Part shown: one piece after another, positions 45,900-58,378 of the stretch | Layout: every line of letters begins with the position of its first letter | Position numbering within the stretch: the stretch's first letter is position 1 | The notes under the pieces: model-generated | What the model saw: the letters and a program-made list of their open reading frames with translations, nothing else | What the model was told of the DNA's origin: nothing | Databases searched by the model: none | Translations under genes and position numbers: made by a program | Assembly (NCBI RefSeq): GCF_002575655.3 | Contig: NC_053035.3 | Location: forward strand, 377,123,792-377,187,791 | DNA length: 64,000 nt | Direction of reading: 5' to 3' | From: Aegilops tauschii subsp. strangulata | Lineage: Eukaryota; Streptophyta; Magnoliopsida; Poales; Poaceae

Positions 45900-48800
45900 C
45901 TAGCCAGGGTTTTATTTATGTTTACCACATCATGAGCCCAGTTGTGTTTTTTTCTTGCTGAAAATGGCTAGCCCAGTTCTATTTTTTTAAAGAAATACCC
46001 AAACGAGGCCTACTTGCTTTATCAGCCCTGCTGGGCTGCAAATCTTTCAAGACGAGGAGATTTTCATTCGGTTTGCCCAGAAATGGGTTGTACATTTTTA
46101 AAACACATCAAACCGGTAATTAGTTTCAATTTTTTTTCATTACAAGATTTTAAATTCCATTGATTTTTATGCGTGGACAATTATTTGGATTTTATATTTA
46201 TATAAATTATTTTTCAAAATAGTTTGAATGTGAATCTATATTTCGGGATTAAAAAGAGTTGACTGCACCGAAATATGCAAAAAATCGTATACTTTCTAAG
46301 CGTGGTCACAATATGGGGTGTAATGCTAACAAAAAGAAGATGGGCTCCAAAAAAATTCTTATGAATTAGCAAATGGGCTGTACATTATTAGAAATAATGC
46401 ACACGAGAGCAGTGAGTGTTGGATGTCCATCCAACGGCTGTCGTGCTTCTTCAATCTCAGCTTTTCCTGCTCCAGCCGCTCAAACAAGCTCCCGCGGGAC
46501 TGCCTGCTCCCTCCTCCCGCGGCCGGCTATGCTTCCACGCAGGCCTCACCGCCCCACCGTACTCCCATCGCTGGCCTAGCCATCCCTCTACTCACCGACA
46601 CCTGCTGTTATTCTCCGGGGACGGCAGACGAACTAGTAAACCCTCGTACTCCTCTGCGTCGGAAACAACTGCCGAGTCTTCCCTGGCTCCGTGTCGTTCC
46701 CTTCCTAGGCCTCGCCGTCGTCCACCGCCCTGGTGCTCTCGGCGCGGCCTGGTCAACATGGTCAATGAACGACATCCATCGGAAGTGGAATGTACGTGGA
46801 GAGGCTGACAACTGGGTCCACGGCCGCACGCAAGGAAATGCCTCCTTATTACGCGCAAAATAATGATTCCTCCACCTGACAGCTAGGACCCATGGGAAGG
46901 GTTTCTGCATTTCGTGAAAAAAAGTTCCCCCCGCTGCAGGTCGGACCCACCAGCTATATCTTCGCACGCAAGGAAGTGCGTCCTTATGACGCACAAAAAA
47001 ATGAATATCCCCCTGCTAGCTGGGAACCACCATAGTGGGTGGCTGACTTGTGGGCCTACTAAGTTGACGGGGACAGAGGGCTTTGTCAACTTAGTCAATA
47101 TGAATGATTCTAGCTCCAGTGACCGTACGATGTCCATCCAACGGCCATAGTGCTTCTTCAACACCTGGTCTTCTTGCTCCAGCCGCCCGAAGCAGCGCCG
47201 GTCGTGCCGCCTCCTCCTGCCTCCCGTGGCCGGCTGTGCTACCGCGAAGGCCTCACCGCCCCATACTACTCCCACAGCTGGCCAGGCCATCCCTCCACTC
47301 ACCCACACCCCCTGTTATTCTGCGGCGACGGCAGCCTCACACCGCAGCCGAACCAGTGAACCCTCGTACTCCTCTCTGCGTGGGCATCCACTGCCGTGTC
47401 TTCCCCGGCTCCGCATCGCCCCCTTCCTAGGCCTCGCCATCATCCACCGCCTTGGTGCTCTCGGCGCGGCGTGGTCAATGTGGTCAATGACCGACTTCCA
47501 TCGAAAGAGTACAGTACGTGGAGAGGCTGACAGCTGGGTCCACGGCCACAGCCCAGTTTTTTTGTGATTTGCCAAGTAAATCGCTTTGTCAGGCCTGTTG
47601 GGCTGCAAATCTTTCAAGACGAGGAGAGCTTCATTCGGCTGGCCGAGAAAATGGCCTATCTGTAATGAGAAATGGGTTGTACATTTTTAAAACACATCAA
47701 ACCGGCAATTAGTTTCAAGTTTTTTCATTTCTAGATTTTAAATTGCATTGATTTTTATGCGTGGACAATTTGTTGGATTTTATATTGATATACATTTATT
47801 TTTAAAATCAGTTTCAATGTGACTCGAAATTTTGGGATTAAAAACAGTTCGGACCGCACCGAAATAGGCAAAATTTCGTATATTTTTTTAACCGTGGCCA
47901 CAATATGGGCTGTAATGCTAACAAAAAGAATATGGGCTCCAAAAAAACCCTTAAGAATTAGAAAATGGGCTGTAAATTATTAGAAATAATGGCAGATGGG
48001 CTGTATGCTGTTTTCCACAGATTTGAGGCTTTCCTAAAAAAAGGTTGACACACAAGCAGTGACTGTTGGATTTCCATCCAACGGCCGTCGTGCTTCTTCA
48101 ATCTCTGCTCTTCCTGCTCCAGCCGCTCAAACAAGCGCTGGCGGGACTGTCTGCTCCCTCCTCCCCACGGCCGGCTATGCTGCCGCGTAGGCATCACGGC
48201 CCCACCGTACTCCCATCGCTCGCCTAGCCATCCCTCTGCTCACCCACACCCGCTAATATTCTCCGGCGACGGCAGACGAACCAGTGAACCTTCGTACAGT
48301 CGTACTCCCCTCCGCGTGGGAAACAACTGCCGAGTCTTCCCTGGCTCCATGTCGTTCCCTTCCTAGGCCTTGCCGTCGGCCACCGCCCTGGTGCTCTCGG
48401 CGGCCTGGTCAACGTGGTCAACGACCGAGATGCATTTGAAGTGGACTGTATGTGGAGAGGCTGACAGCTGGGTCCACGGCGGCACGCAAGGAAATGCCTC
48501 CTTATTACGCGCAAAATAATGATACCTCCACCTGACATCTGGGACCCACCGGAACGGCTCTGTATTTCGCGAAAAAACGTTACCGCCGCTGATAGCTCGG
48601 ACCCACCAGCTATATCTTTGCACGCAAGGAAGTGCCTCCTTATTACGCACAAAAAATGAATACTCCCCCTGCTAGCTGGGACCTAGTATAGTGGCAGGCT
48701 AACTTGTGGGCCTACTAAGTTGACGGGGATGGAGGGCTTTGTAAACTTAGTCAATATGCACGATTCTAGCTCCAGTGACCGTATGATGTCCATCCAACGG

Positions 48801-49200
48801 CCGTAGTGCTTCTTCAACCTCTAGTCTTCTTGCTCCAACCGCCCAAACCAGCACCGGTCGTGCCTTGTGCTCCTGCCTCCCATGGCCAGCTGCGATGCGG
48901 CGGAGGCCTCACCGCCCCCTACTACTCCCACCGCTGGCCAGGCCATCCCTCTACTCACCCACACCCCCTGTTATTCTGCGGCAACGGCAGCCTCACACCG
49001 CAGCGAACCAGTGAACTCTCATACACCTCTACGCGTGGGCATCCACTGCCGCGTCTTCCCTGGCTCCGCGCCATCCCCTTCCTAGGCCTCGCCGTCGTCC
49101 ACCGCCTTGGTGCTCTCGGCGTGGCGTGGTCAATGTGGTCAACGACCGACTTCCATCAGAAGAGTACTGTACGTGGAGAGGCTGACAGCTGGGCCCACAG
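45900..49200 (+). repeat. 1.65-kb tandem duplication, two copies
   Basis: Unit 1 about 45,900-47,550 and unit 2 about 47,550-49,200; matching landmarks are offset by 1654-1658 bp (46405 with 48063; 47127 with 48781). Each unit has an AT-rich segment ('ttgtacatttttaaaacacatcaaac', 'gcgtggacaatt', 'caatatggg.tgtaatgctaac') followed by two GC-rich modules of about 450-700 bp. The modules each begin 'gtccatccaacggc' and end 'acgtggagaggctgacagctggg' with 'cgcaaggaa.tgcctccttatta'. The block belongs to the repeat-rich body leading to the CACTA terminus at 51073. Confidence 0.85.
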
Positions 49201-49460
49201 CAGCCGCAAGGAAGTGCCTCCTTATTACGCACAAAATAATTATTCCTGCACCTGACAGTGGGGACCCACTGGACAGGCCACCGCATTTCGCAAAAAAAAT
49301 GTTTCCCCCCTGACTGCTGGGACCCACCAGCTACATCTTCGCACGCAAGGAAGTGCGGCACGGCAAAAAAAACGATTCGCCCCCGGACTGCTGGGACCCA
49401 CCAGCTATATCTTCGCACGCAAGGAAGTGCCTGATAGTCGGGACCCACCTGATCAAAGCG
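49200..49460 (+). repeat. Short tandem repeats, 'gacccaccagcta.atcttcgc' unit
   Basis: Copies of 'ctgctgggacccaccagcta.atcttcgcacgcaaggaagtgc' start near 49314 and 49388, with partial copies at 49257 and 49434 and further back at 46942 and 48596. Period about 65-75 bp. Confidence 0.8.
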
Positions 49461-49700
49461 TACATAGCGTTGTCATTCTGGTCGCGAACGTGTACGTACA
49501 TACTGGTCGATGTAGAGCGTGCACGTGTTGTAGTTGAGGCGCGCATGTAGCATGTACACGTACGTACATCGGCCAGTGTGCAAGAAAGAAAATACGGCCA
49601 CGTACGTACACACGGGCCGGGTCTCGAACGCCTACTCGCGCATACGTACGGCCTAGGCTCGTGTACATGGCTGGGTCGGAACGGGGAAACTGCGTCGTCG
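49461..49700. other. Spacer with ACGT-rich motifs
   Basis: Contains many GTACGTAC/ACGTACGT motifs (49493-49500, 49557-49570, 49600-49608, 49643). No gene seen. Confidence 0.5.
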
Positions 49701-50750
49701 TCGTGTTCATGGGGAGGCAACGGAATGCGTCGTGTTCATCGGGAGGCAACGGAACGCGTGGGAGCCAACCGGCATGGACGGAACAGCCGATGGAAACGAG
49801 GCCTGGCGTACCGCAGAACGGAGAAAATGGCCTTGTGTTCGACCGGCCACAGTCGAAACGGGATCCTGTTCATCGGGAGGGGTCTAGCGTATCGCAAAAC
49901 GGAGGAAACGGACCTCCTACGGTCGAAACGGGGGTCCTGTTGATCGGGAGGGGTGTGGCGTACCGCAAAACAATGGAAACGGACTTGTGTTGGAGCGCTA
50001 CGGTCGAAACGGGGGTCCTGTTGATCGGGAGGGGTGTGGCGTACCGCAAAACGGGACTCCACGAGATACTGATCATCTCCACCGTCGACCCCCTCCAGCC
50101 TCCACGGGCTACTGTTCATCCACCGTCGACCTCCTCCAGCCTCCACCTGCGACTGTTCATCCACGGGCTCCTGTTCATCGAGCCTCCACCGCGCGCTACT
50201 CCACCGGCTACTGTTCAACCAGCCCTCTCCACGGGCTACTGTTCAACCACCCCTCCACGGGCTACTGTTCATCCAGCCCTCCACCGTCTACTGTTCATCC
50301 AGCCCTCCACGGGGTGGTCCTATTCATCTAGCCCTCCACGGGGTCCTGTTCATCAAGCCCCAACCGACTCGATCGATCGGGGTCCTGTTCATCCAGAGGC
50401 AACACCACGGGGTCCTGTTCATCCACCCCCACCGGGAACTGTTCATCGAAACCCCCCCAGCAACGCTCACTGTTCATCCAGAGGCAACACCACGGGGTCC
50501 TGTTCATCCACCCCCACCGGGAACTGTTCATCCAAACCCCCCAGCAACGCTCACTGTTCATCCAGAGGTAGCATCGACCGGCTTCAGTTAGCAGCAGTAG
50601 GGAAGGAATCGCTCGATCGGGTTCAGTTAACAGCCATCGATCGATCGCTCGGGTTCAGTAACGCGTAGCCTGCAGTGCAATCGCTCGGGTTCAGTTAGAG
50701 CCCAACGCCTCGCTCGGGTTCAGTTAGAGCCCAACGCCTCGCTCCCACGC
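49700..50750 (+). repeat. Composite minisatellite arrays
   Basis: Successive arrays: 'gttcatcgggaggcaacggaa.gcgt' of about 29 bp (49707-49765); 'gtcgaaacggg..tcctgtt.atcgggaggggt' of about 70-80 bp (49852-50055, three copies); 'ctactgttcatcca.c' short units (50100-50330); an 84-85 bp unit starting GAGGCAACACCACGGGGTCC at 50396, 50481 and partly 50565; and 'cgctcgggttcagtta' units (50610-50740). A 335-codon ORF across them (49661-50668) is a by-product of the repeats. Confidence 0.85.
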
Positions 50751-51073
50751 GCGTGCGTGTTTGAGAGAAACGCGCATCGCTTGGGCCCGACCACCCACCG
50801 TAACCGGGAACACCCCGATATTTTCCTCGCCCTCGCTTCTACCACGGTTTTTTCCGTCATGGACGGCCCAAAGAATGTCATGCAGCTGCATCTCCGGCCC
50901 GCCCAGGACGAAAAGCCCATTTCCTATCATGATTTTTGTCATAGAAGTAGGACCCCACCACATCTATGATGATACCGTGTTTTGTCACAATTATTGTCAT
51001 AGAAGTGTCATAAGTATAACAGAAAAAAATTCGGTCGGCCCAAAATGTCAGAGATGTGTCTTTTTTTGTAGTG
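50751..51073. mobile_element. CACTA terminus
   Basis: Ends TTTTTTTGTAGTG at 51073, the inverted CACTACAAAAAAA terminus, preceded by characteristic subterminal sequence with repeated 'tgtcataga.gt' and 'atcatgat' motifs (50936-51010). The repeat blocks at 45.2-50.75 kb are probably part of the same element. The matching left terminus was not found. The terminus resembles that at 34004 (both CACTACAAAAAAA followed by ACAC on the minus strand), suggesting one family. Confidence 0.75.
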
Positions 51074-53724
51074 GGAGAAAGTCTCACATTGACGAGGCTA
51101 ATCAACGGGCTAGGGAGATGCCCATCAATTGTTGTCAATGCAAGGAGTAGGGATTGCCATGCAGCGGATGCACTAGAGCTATAAATGTATGAAAGCTCAA
51201 CAAAAGAAACTAAGTGGGTGTGCATCCAACTTGCTTGCTCACGAAGACCTAGGGCATTTGAGGAAGCCCATTGTTGGAATATACAAGCCAAGTTCTATAA
51301 TGAAAAGTTCCCACTAGTATATGAAAGTGACAAAACAAGAGACTCTCTATCATAGAGATCATGGTGCTACTTTGAAGCACAAGTGTGGAAAAAGGATAGT
51401 AGCATTGTCCCTTTTTTATTTCCTTTTTGGACTTTTTTTTGCCTTTCTCCTTTTTTAATTTGGACAATGCTCTATTAATGATGATCATCACACTTCTATT
51501 TATTTACAACTCAATGATTACAACTCGATACTAGAATAAAATATGACTGTATATGAATGCCTCCGGCAGTGTCCCGGGATGGGCAATGAATCAAGAGTGA
51601 CATGTATGAAATAATATGCATGGTGGCTTTGCCACATATACGATGTCAACTACATGATCATGCAAGGCAATATGACAATGATGAAGCGTGTCATAATAAA
51701 CGAACGGTGGAAAGTTGCATGGCAATATATCTCGGAATGGCTATGGAAATGCCATAATATGTAGGTATGGTTGCTTTTTTGAGGAAGATATAAGGAGGTT
51801 TGTGTGATAGAGCGTATCGTATCACGGGATTTGGATGCACCGGCGAAATTTGCACCAACTCTCAAGGTGAGAAAGGGCAATGCACGGTACCGAAGAGGCT
51901 AGCAATGATGGAAGGTTGAGAGTGCGTATAATCCATGGACTCAACATTAGTCATAAAGAACTCACATACTTATTGCAAAAATCTACAAGTCATCAAAAAC
52001 CAAGCACTACGCGCATGCTCCTAGGGGGATAGATTGGTAGGAAAAGACCATCGCTCGTCCCCGACCGCCACTCATAAGGATGACAATCAAAGAACACCTC
52101 ATGTTTCAAATTTGTTACACAATGTTTACCATACATGCATGCTACGGGACTTGCAACCTTCAACACAAGTATTTCTCAAATTCACAACTACTCAACTAGC
52201 ACAACTTTAGTATCACTATCTCCATATCTCAAAACAATCATCAAGTATCAAACTTCTGCTAGTATTCAATGCACTTATATGAAAGTTTTTATTATATCCA
52301 ACTTGGATGCCTATCATATTAGGACTAATTTTATAGCCAAAGAAAATTACCATGCTGTTCTAAAGGACTCTCGAAATAATATAAGTGAAGCATGAGAGAT
52401 CAATAATTTCTATAAAATAAAACCACCACCGTGCTCTAAAAGATATAAGCGAAGCACTAGAGCAAAATTGTTTAGCTCAAAAGATATAAGTGAAGCACAT
52501 GGAGTATTCTAATAAATTACGATTAATGTGTGTCTCTCCCAAAAGGTGTGTACAGCAAGGATGATTGTGGTGAACTAAAAGCAAAGACTCAAATCATACA
52601 AGACGCTCCAAGCAAAACACATATCATGTGGTGAATAAAAATATAGCTCATAGTAAAGTTACCGATGGACGAAGACAAAAGAGGGGATGCCTTCCGGGGC
52701 ATCCCCAAGCTTAGGCTTTTTGGTTGTCCTTGGATTTTACCTTGGGGTGCCTTGGGCATCCACAAGCTTAGGATCTTGCCACTCCTTGTTCCATAATCCA
52801 TCAAATCTTTACCCAAAACTTGAAAACTCCACAACACAAAACTTAACAGAAAATCTCATGAGCTCCGTTAGCGAAAGAAAACAAAACACCACTTCAAGGT
52901 ACGATAATGAACTCATTCCTTATTTATATTGGTTTTAAATCTACTGTATTCCAACTTCTCTATGGTTCATAACCTCCGATACTAGCCATAGATTCATCAA
53001 AATAAGCAAACAACACACGAAAAACAGAATCTGTCAAAAACAGAACAGTCTGTAGTAATCTGTATGAAACGCATACTTATGGAACTTCAAAAATTATAAA
53101 ATAAATTTCTGAACGTGAGGAATTTATCTATTAATCATCTGCAAAAATAATCAACTAAGTAGCACTCTCCAGTAAAAGTTGTAGCTAATCTCGTGAGCGC
53201 TAAAGTTTCTGTTTTTTACAGCAAGATCAAAAAGACATCACCCAAGTCTTGCCAAAGGTTCTACTTGGCACAAACACTAATTAAAACATAAAAACACATC
53301 TAACCATGGGCTAGATGAAAGATTTATTACTAAACAGAACCAAAAAGCAAAAAACAAAAATAAAATTGGGTTGCCTCCCAACAAGCTCTATCGTTTAACG
53401 CCCCTAGCTAGGCATAAAGGCAAGGATAGATCTAGGTATCGCCATCTTTGGCATGCAATCCATAAGTAGCTCTCATAATAGATTCATAAGGTAATTTAAT
53501 TTTCTTTCTAGAAAAGTGTTCCATTCCTTTCCTTAACGGAAATTGGAATCTAATATTCCCTTCTTTCATATCAATAATTGCACCAATCGTTCTAAGGAAA
53601 GGTCTACCAAGAATTATAGGACATGAAGGATTGCAATCTATATCAAGGACAACGAAATCTACGGGCACATAATTCCTATTTGCAACAATAAGAACATCAT
53701 TAATTACTCCCATAGGTTTAATCA
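51074..53724 (-). mobile_element. Athila-lineage LTR retrotransposon fragment
   Basis: Minus-strand interior of a Ty3/gypsy Athila-like element. From right to left it holds a protease-region ORF, a long AT-rich non-coding segment, and a purine-rich 'aagcttggggatgcc' tract near 52701-52715. The left side is cut at the CACTA terminus and the right side at the join with the copia element. No LTR of this element is present. Confidence 0.75.
53432..53724 (-). pseudogene. Athila-type protease fragment
   Basis: 97 codons ending at TAG-side 53432, with conserved IKPMGVINDVLIVA, VDFVVLDID and CPIILGRPFLRTIGAIID typical of the C-terminal half of Athila/gypsy retropepsins. The catalytic DLGA-type motif would lie further right and has been lost at the junction near 53724. 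No reverse transcriptase follows; the next 2 kb leftward is non-coding. Confidence 0.8.
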
Positions 53725-55305
53725 CGCTTCCTCATAGTTCATAGGTTTGTCATGGTCAAGTAACATGACCTCCAGAACTGGATTACCGTACCACTCTGGT
53801 GCGGATCTTACTCTGGTTGACCTACGAGGTTCAGTAGTAACTTGATCTAAAGTTACATGATCATCATCATTAGCTTCCTCACTAAATGGTGTAGTAATCA
53901 CAGGGACTGATTTCTGTGATGAACTACTTTCCAATAAAGGAGCAGGTACAATTACCTCATCAAGTTCTACTTTCCTCCCACTCACTTATTTCGAGAGAAA
54001 CTCCTTCTCTAGAAAGGATCCATTCTTAGCAACGTATGTCTTGCCTTCGGATCTGTGATAGAAGGTGTACCCAACAGTCTCCTTTAGATATCCTATGAAG
54101 ACACATTTCTCCGATTTGGGTTCGAGCTTATCAGGTTGAAGCTTTTTCACATAAGCATCGCAGCCCCAAACTTTAAGAAACGACAACTTGGGTTTCTTGC
54201 CAAACCACAGTTCATAAGGTGCCGTCTCAACGGATTTAGATGGTGCCCTATTTAACATGAATGCAGCTGTCTCTAAAGCATAACCCCAAAATGATAGCGG
54301 TAAATCAGTAAGAGGCATCATAGATCGCACCATATCTAATAAAGTACGATTACGACGTTCGGACACACCATTATGCTGTGGTGTTCCGGGTGGCGTGAGT
54401 TGCGAAACTATTCCGCATTGTTTCAAATGAAGACCAAACTCGTAACTCAAATATTCTACTCCACGATCAGATTGTAGAAACTTTATTTTCTTGTTACGAT
54501 GATTTTCCACTTCACTCTGAAATTCTTTGAACTTTTCAAATGTTTCAGACTTATGTTTCATCAAGTAGATATACCCATATCTGCTCAAATCATCCGTGAA
54601 GGTCAGAAAATAGCGATACCCGCCGTGAGCCTCAGTGTTCATTGGACCACATACATCAGTATGTATGATTTCCAATAAATCTGTTGCTCGCTCCATTGTT
54701 CCGGAGAATAGAGTTTTAGTCATCTTGCCCATGAGGCATGGTTCGCAAGTACCAAGTGATTCATAATCAAGTGATTCCAAAAGTCCATCAGAATGGAGTT
54801 TCTTCATGCGCTTTACACCAATATGACCCAAACGGCAGTGCCACAAATAAGTTGCACTATCATTATCAACTCTGCATCTTTTGGCATCAATATTATGAAT
54901 ATGTGTGTCACTACTATCGAGACTCAACAGAAATAGACCACTCTTCAAGGGTGCATGACCATAAAAGATATTACTCATATAAATAGAACAACCATTATTT
55001 TCGGATTTAAATGAATAACCATCTCGCATCAAACAAGATCGGGATATAATGTTCATGCTTAACGGTGGCACCAAATAACAATTATTCAGGTCTAAAACTA
55101 ATCCCGAAGGTAGATGTAGAGGTAGCGTGCCGACGGCGGTCACATCGACTTTGGAACCATTTCCCACGCGCATCGTCACGTCGTCCTTAGCCAATCTTTG
55201 TTTAATTCGTAGTCCCTCGTTTCGAGTTGCAAATATTAGCAACAGAACTAGTATCAAATACCCAGGCATTATTGCGAGCATTAGTAAGGTACACATCAGT
55301 AACAT
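53725..55305 (-). pseudogene. Copia integrase region, truncated
   Basis: Frame 55305-53986 (439 codons) then a stop near 53986, and continued similarity to 53725 (SGRKVELDEVIVPAPL). GAG-pre-integrase and zinc-binding residues are in LWHCRLGH...CEPC (H-x-H, C-x2-C). The integrase core has Asp in HTDVCGPM, Asp in QSDRGVEYL and Glu in HNGVSERRNRT (D,D,E triad). Protease: the catalytic-type VFDTSS motif lies just upstream (about 55262-55245) in another frame, so a frameshift near 55215 separates it. The product would insert element cDNA into the genome; this copy cannot function. Confidence 0.88.
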
Positions 55306-56080
55306 CTATATCACATATACCTTTGTTCACCTTGCCATCCTTCTTATCCGCCAAATACTTAGGGCAGTTCCGCTTCCAGTGACCAGTTCCTTTGCAGTAG
55401 AATCACTCAGTCTCAGGCTTAGGTCCAGACTTGGGCTTCTTCACTTGAGCAGCAACTTGCTTGCCGTTCTTCTTGAAGTTCCCTTCTTCCCTTTACCCTT
55501 TTTCTTGAAACTGGTGGTCTTGTTGACCATCAACACTTGATGCTCCTTCTTGATTTCTACCTCCGCAACTTTTAGCATTGCGGAGAGCTTGGGAATTGTC
55601 TTATCCATCCCTTGCATATTATAGTTGATCACGAAGCTCTTGTAGCTTGCTGGCAGTGATTGAAGAACTCTGTCAATGACACTATCATCAGGAAGATTAA
55701 CTCCCAACTGAGTCAAGTGGTTGTGGTACCCAGACATTCTGAGTATATGTTCACTTACACAACTATTCTCCTTCATTTTGCAGCTGTAGAACTTATTGGA
55801 GACTTCATATCTCTCAATCCGAGCATTTGTTTGAAATGTTAACTTCAACTCCTGGAACATCTCATATGCTCCATTACGTTCAAAACACCGTTGAAGTCCC
55901 GGTTCTAAGCCGTAAAGCATGGCACACTGAACTATCGAGTAGTCATCAGCTTTGCTTTACCAGACGTTCTTAACGTCATCAGCAGCATCTGCAGCAGGCC
56001 TGGCACGGGCCATTGATCAACTTTCAACTTAGCTTTCTCTAGGAACGCATTAAAATTCAAAGGAACAGTAGCACGGGCCA
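55306..56080 (-). pseudogene. Copia gag region
   Basis: Frame 55920-55441 reads Gag (UBN2-like: FQELKLTFQTNARIERYEVS, then LPASYKSFVINYN), followed by a Lys-rich stretch and, in other phases, a CCHC zinc knuckle (CKGTGHWKRNC at about 55400-55368). The first zinc-ligand position reads TGA (55403-55405). A stop or frame change also separates the N-terminal part (56080-55921). Gag would bind RNA and form particles. Confidence 0.8.
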
Positions 56081-57297
56081 TTGATCTACAACAAAATAGA
56101 CATGCAAAATACTATCAGGTACTAAGTTCATGATAAATTTAAGTTCAATTAATTATATTACTTAAGAACTCCCACTTAGATAGACATCCCTCTAATCATC
56201 TAAGTGATCACGTGATCCAAATCAACTAAACCATGTTCGATCATCACGTGAGATGGAGTAGTTTTCAATGGTGAACATCACTATGTTGATCATATCTACT
56301 ATATGATTCACGCTCGACCTTTCGATCTCAGTGTTCTGAGGCCATATCTGCATATGCTAGGCTCGTCAAGTTTAACCCGAGTATTCTGCGTGTGCAAAAC
56401 TGGCTTGCACCCATTGTATGTGAACGTAGAGCTTATCACACGCGATCATCACATGGTGTCTCGGCACGACGAACTTTCGCAACGGTGCATACTCAGGGAG
56501 AACACTTGTACCTTGAAATTTAGTGAGAGATCATCTTATAATGCTACTGCCGAACTAAGCAAAATAAGATGCATAAAGGATAAACATCACATGCAATCAA
56601 TATAAGTGATATGATATGGCCATCATCATCTTGTGCCTTTGATCTCCATCTCTAAAGCACCGTCATGATCACCATCATGACCGACGCGACACCTTGATCT
56701 CCATCGTAGCATCGTTGTCGTCTCACCAACTATTGCTTCTACGACTATCGCTACCACTTAGTGATAAAGTAAAAACAATTACAGGGCGATTGCATTGCAT
56801 ACAATAAGGCGACAACCATATGGCTCCTGCCAGTTGCCGATAACTCTATTATAAAACATGATCATCTCATACAATAAAATTTAGCATCATGTCTTGAGCA
56901 TATCACATCACAACATGCCCTGCAAAAACAAGTTAGACGTCCTCTACTTTGTTGTTGCAAGTTTTACGTGGCTGCTACGGGCTGAGCAAGAACCGTTCTT
57001 ACCTACGCATCAAAACCACAACGATTTTTCGTCAAGTGTGCTGTTTTAACCTTCAACAAGGACAGGGCGTAGTCACACTCGACTCAACTAAAGTTGGAGA
57101 AACTGACACCCGCCAGCCACCTGTGTGCAAAGCACGTCGGTAGAACCAGCCTCGCGTAAGCGTACGCGTAATGTCAGTCCGGGCCGCTTCATCCAACAAT
57201 ACCGCCGAATCAAAGTATGACATGCTGGTAAGCAGTATGACTATTATCGCCCACAACTCTTTGTGTTCTACTCGTGCATATAACATCTACGCATAGA
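56081..57297 (-). other. Leader region of the Angela-like element
   Basis: About 1.2 kb between the LTR/primer site and gag, without a conserved ORF. Long 5' leaders are typical of Angela/BARE elements. Confidence 0.6.
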
Positions 57298-57313
57298 CCT
57301 GGCTCGGATGCCA
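57298..57313 (-). promoter_or_regulatory. Primer binding site (tRNA-Met-like)
   Basis: On the minus strand TGGCATCCGAGCCAGG directly follows the LTR end; it is a variant of TGGTATCAGAGC, the initiator-methionine tRNA site used by Ty1/copia elements. Confidence 0.7.
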
Positions 57314-57314
57314 C

Positions 57315-58360
57315 TGTTGGGGAATGCAGTAATTTCAAAAAATTCCTACGCACACGCAAGATCCATCTAGGTGATGCATAGCAACGAGAGGGAGTGTTGT
57401 CCACGTACCCTCGTAGATCGAAAGCGGAAGCGTTATGACAACGCGGTTGATGTAGTTGTACGTCTTCACGATCCGACCGATCCTAGTACCGAAAGTACGG
57501 CACCTCCGCGATCTGCACACGTTCAGCTCGGTGACGTCCCATGAACTCTAGATCCAGCTAAGCTCGAGGGAGAGTTTCGTCAGCACGACGGCGTGATGAC
57601 GGTGATGATGACGTTACCGACGCAGGGCTTCGCCTAAGCACTACAACAATATGACCGAGGTGGAAATCTGTGGAGGGGGGCACCGCACACGGCTAAACAA
57701 TCAACTTGTGTGTCTATGGGGTGCCCCCCTCCCCCGTATATAAAGGAGTGGAGGAGGGGAGGGCCAGCCCTCTCATGGCCCGCGCAAGGGGGAGTCCTAC
57801 TCCCGGTGGGAGTAGGATTCCCCCTTCCCCTAGTTGGAGTAGGAGAAGAAAGAAGAGGGAGAGGGAGAGAAGGAAAGGGGGCCCGGCTCCCCTCCCAATT
57901 CGGATTGGGCTTGGGGGGGCCCACCTTGGCCGCCTCCTCCTCTCTCCCACTAAGGCCCATTAAGGCCCAATGACTCCCCGGGGGGTTCCGGTAACCCCCC
58001 GGTACTCCGGTAATTGCCCGAACTCACTCGGAACCATTCCGATGTCCAAACATAGCCTTCCAATATATCGACCTTTATGTCTCGACCATTTCGAGACTCC
58101 TCGTCATGTCCATGATCACATCCGGGACTCCGATCAACCTTTGGTACTTCAAAACACACAAACTCATAATACTGATCGTCATCGAACGTTAAGCATGCGG
58201 ACCCTACGGGTTCGAGAACTATGTAGACATGACCGAGATTCGTCTCTGGTCAATAACCAATAGCGGAACCTGGATGCTCATATTGGTTCCTACATATTCT
58301 ACAAAGATCTTTATCGGTCAAACCGCATAACAACATACGTTGTTCCCTTTGTCGTCGGTA
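57315..58360 (-). repeat. Angela-like 5' LTR, 3' part
   Basis: Plus-strand TGTTGGGGAATGCAGTAATT at 57315 is the inverted LTR end. It is interrupted at 58360 by the CACTA element and resumes at 62569. Confidence 0.88.
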
Positions 58361-58378
58361 CACTACTAGGGAAAACCC

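Noticed and set aside
50085..50560. CRISPR-like regularly spaced repeats
   Set aside because: Plant nuclear context, no constant repeat with unique spacers; these are minisatellites with contiguous variable units.
49661..50668. 335-codon plus-strand ORF
   Set aside because: It translates stacked minisatellites; the repeat units account for its length and composition.
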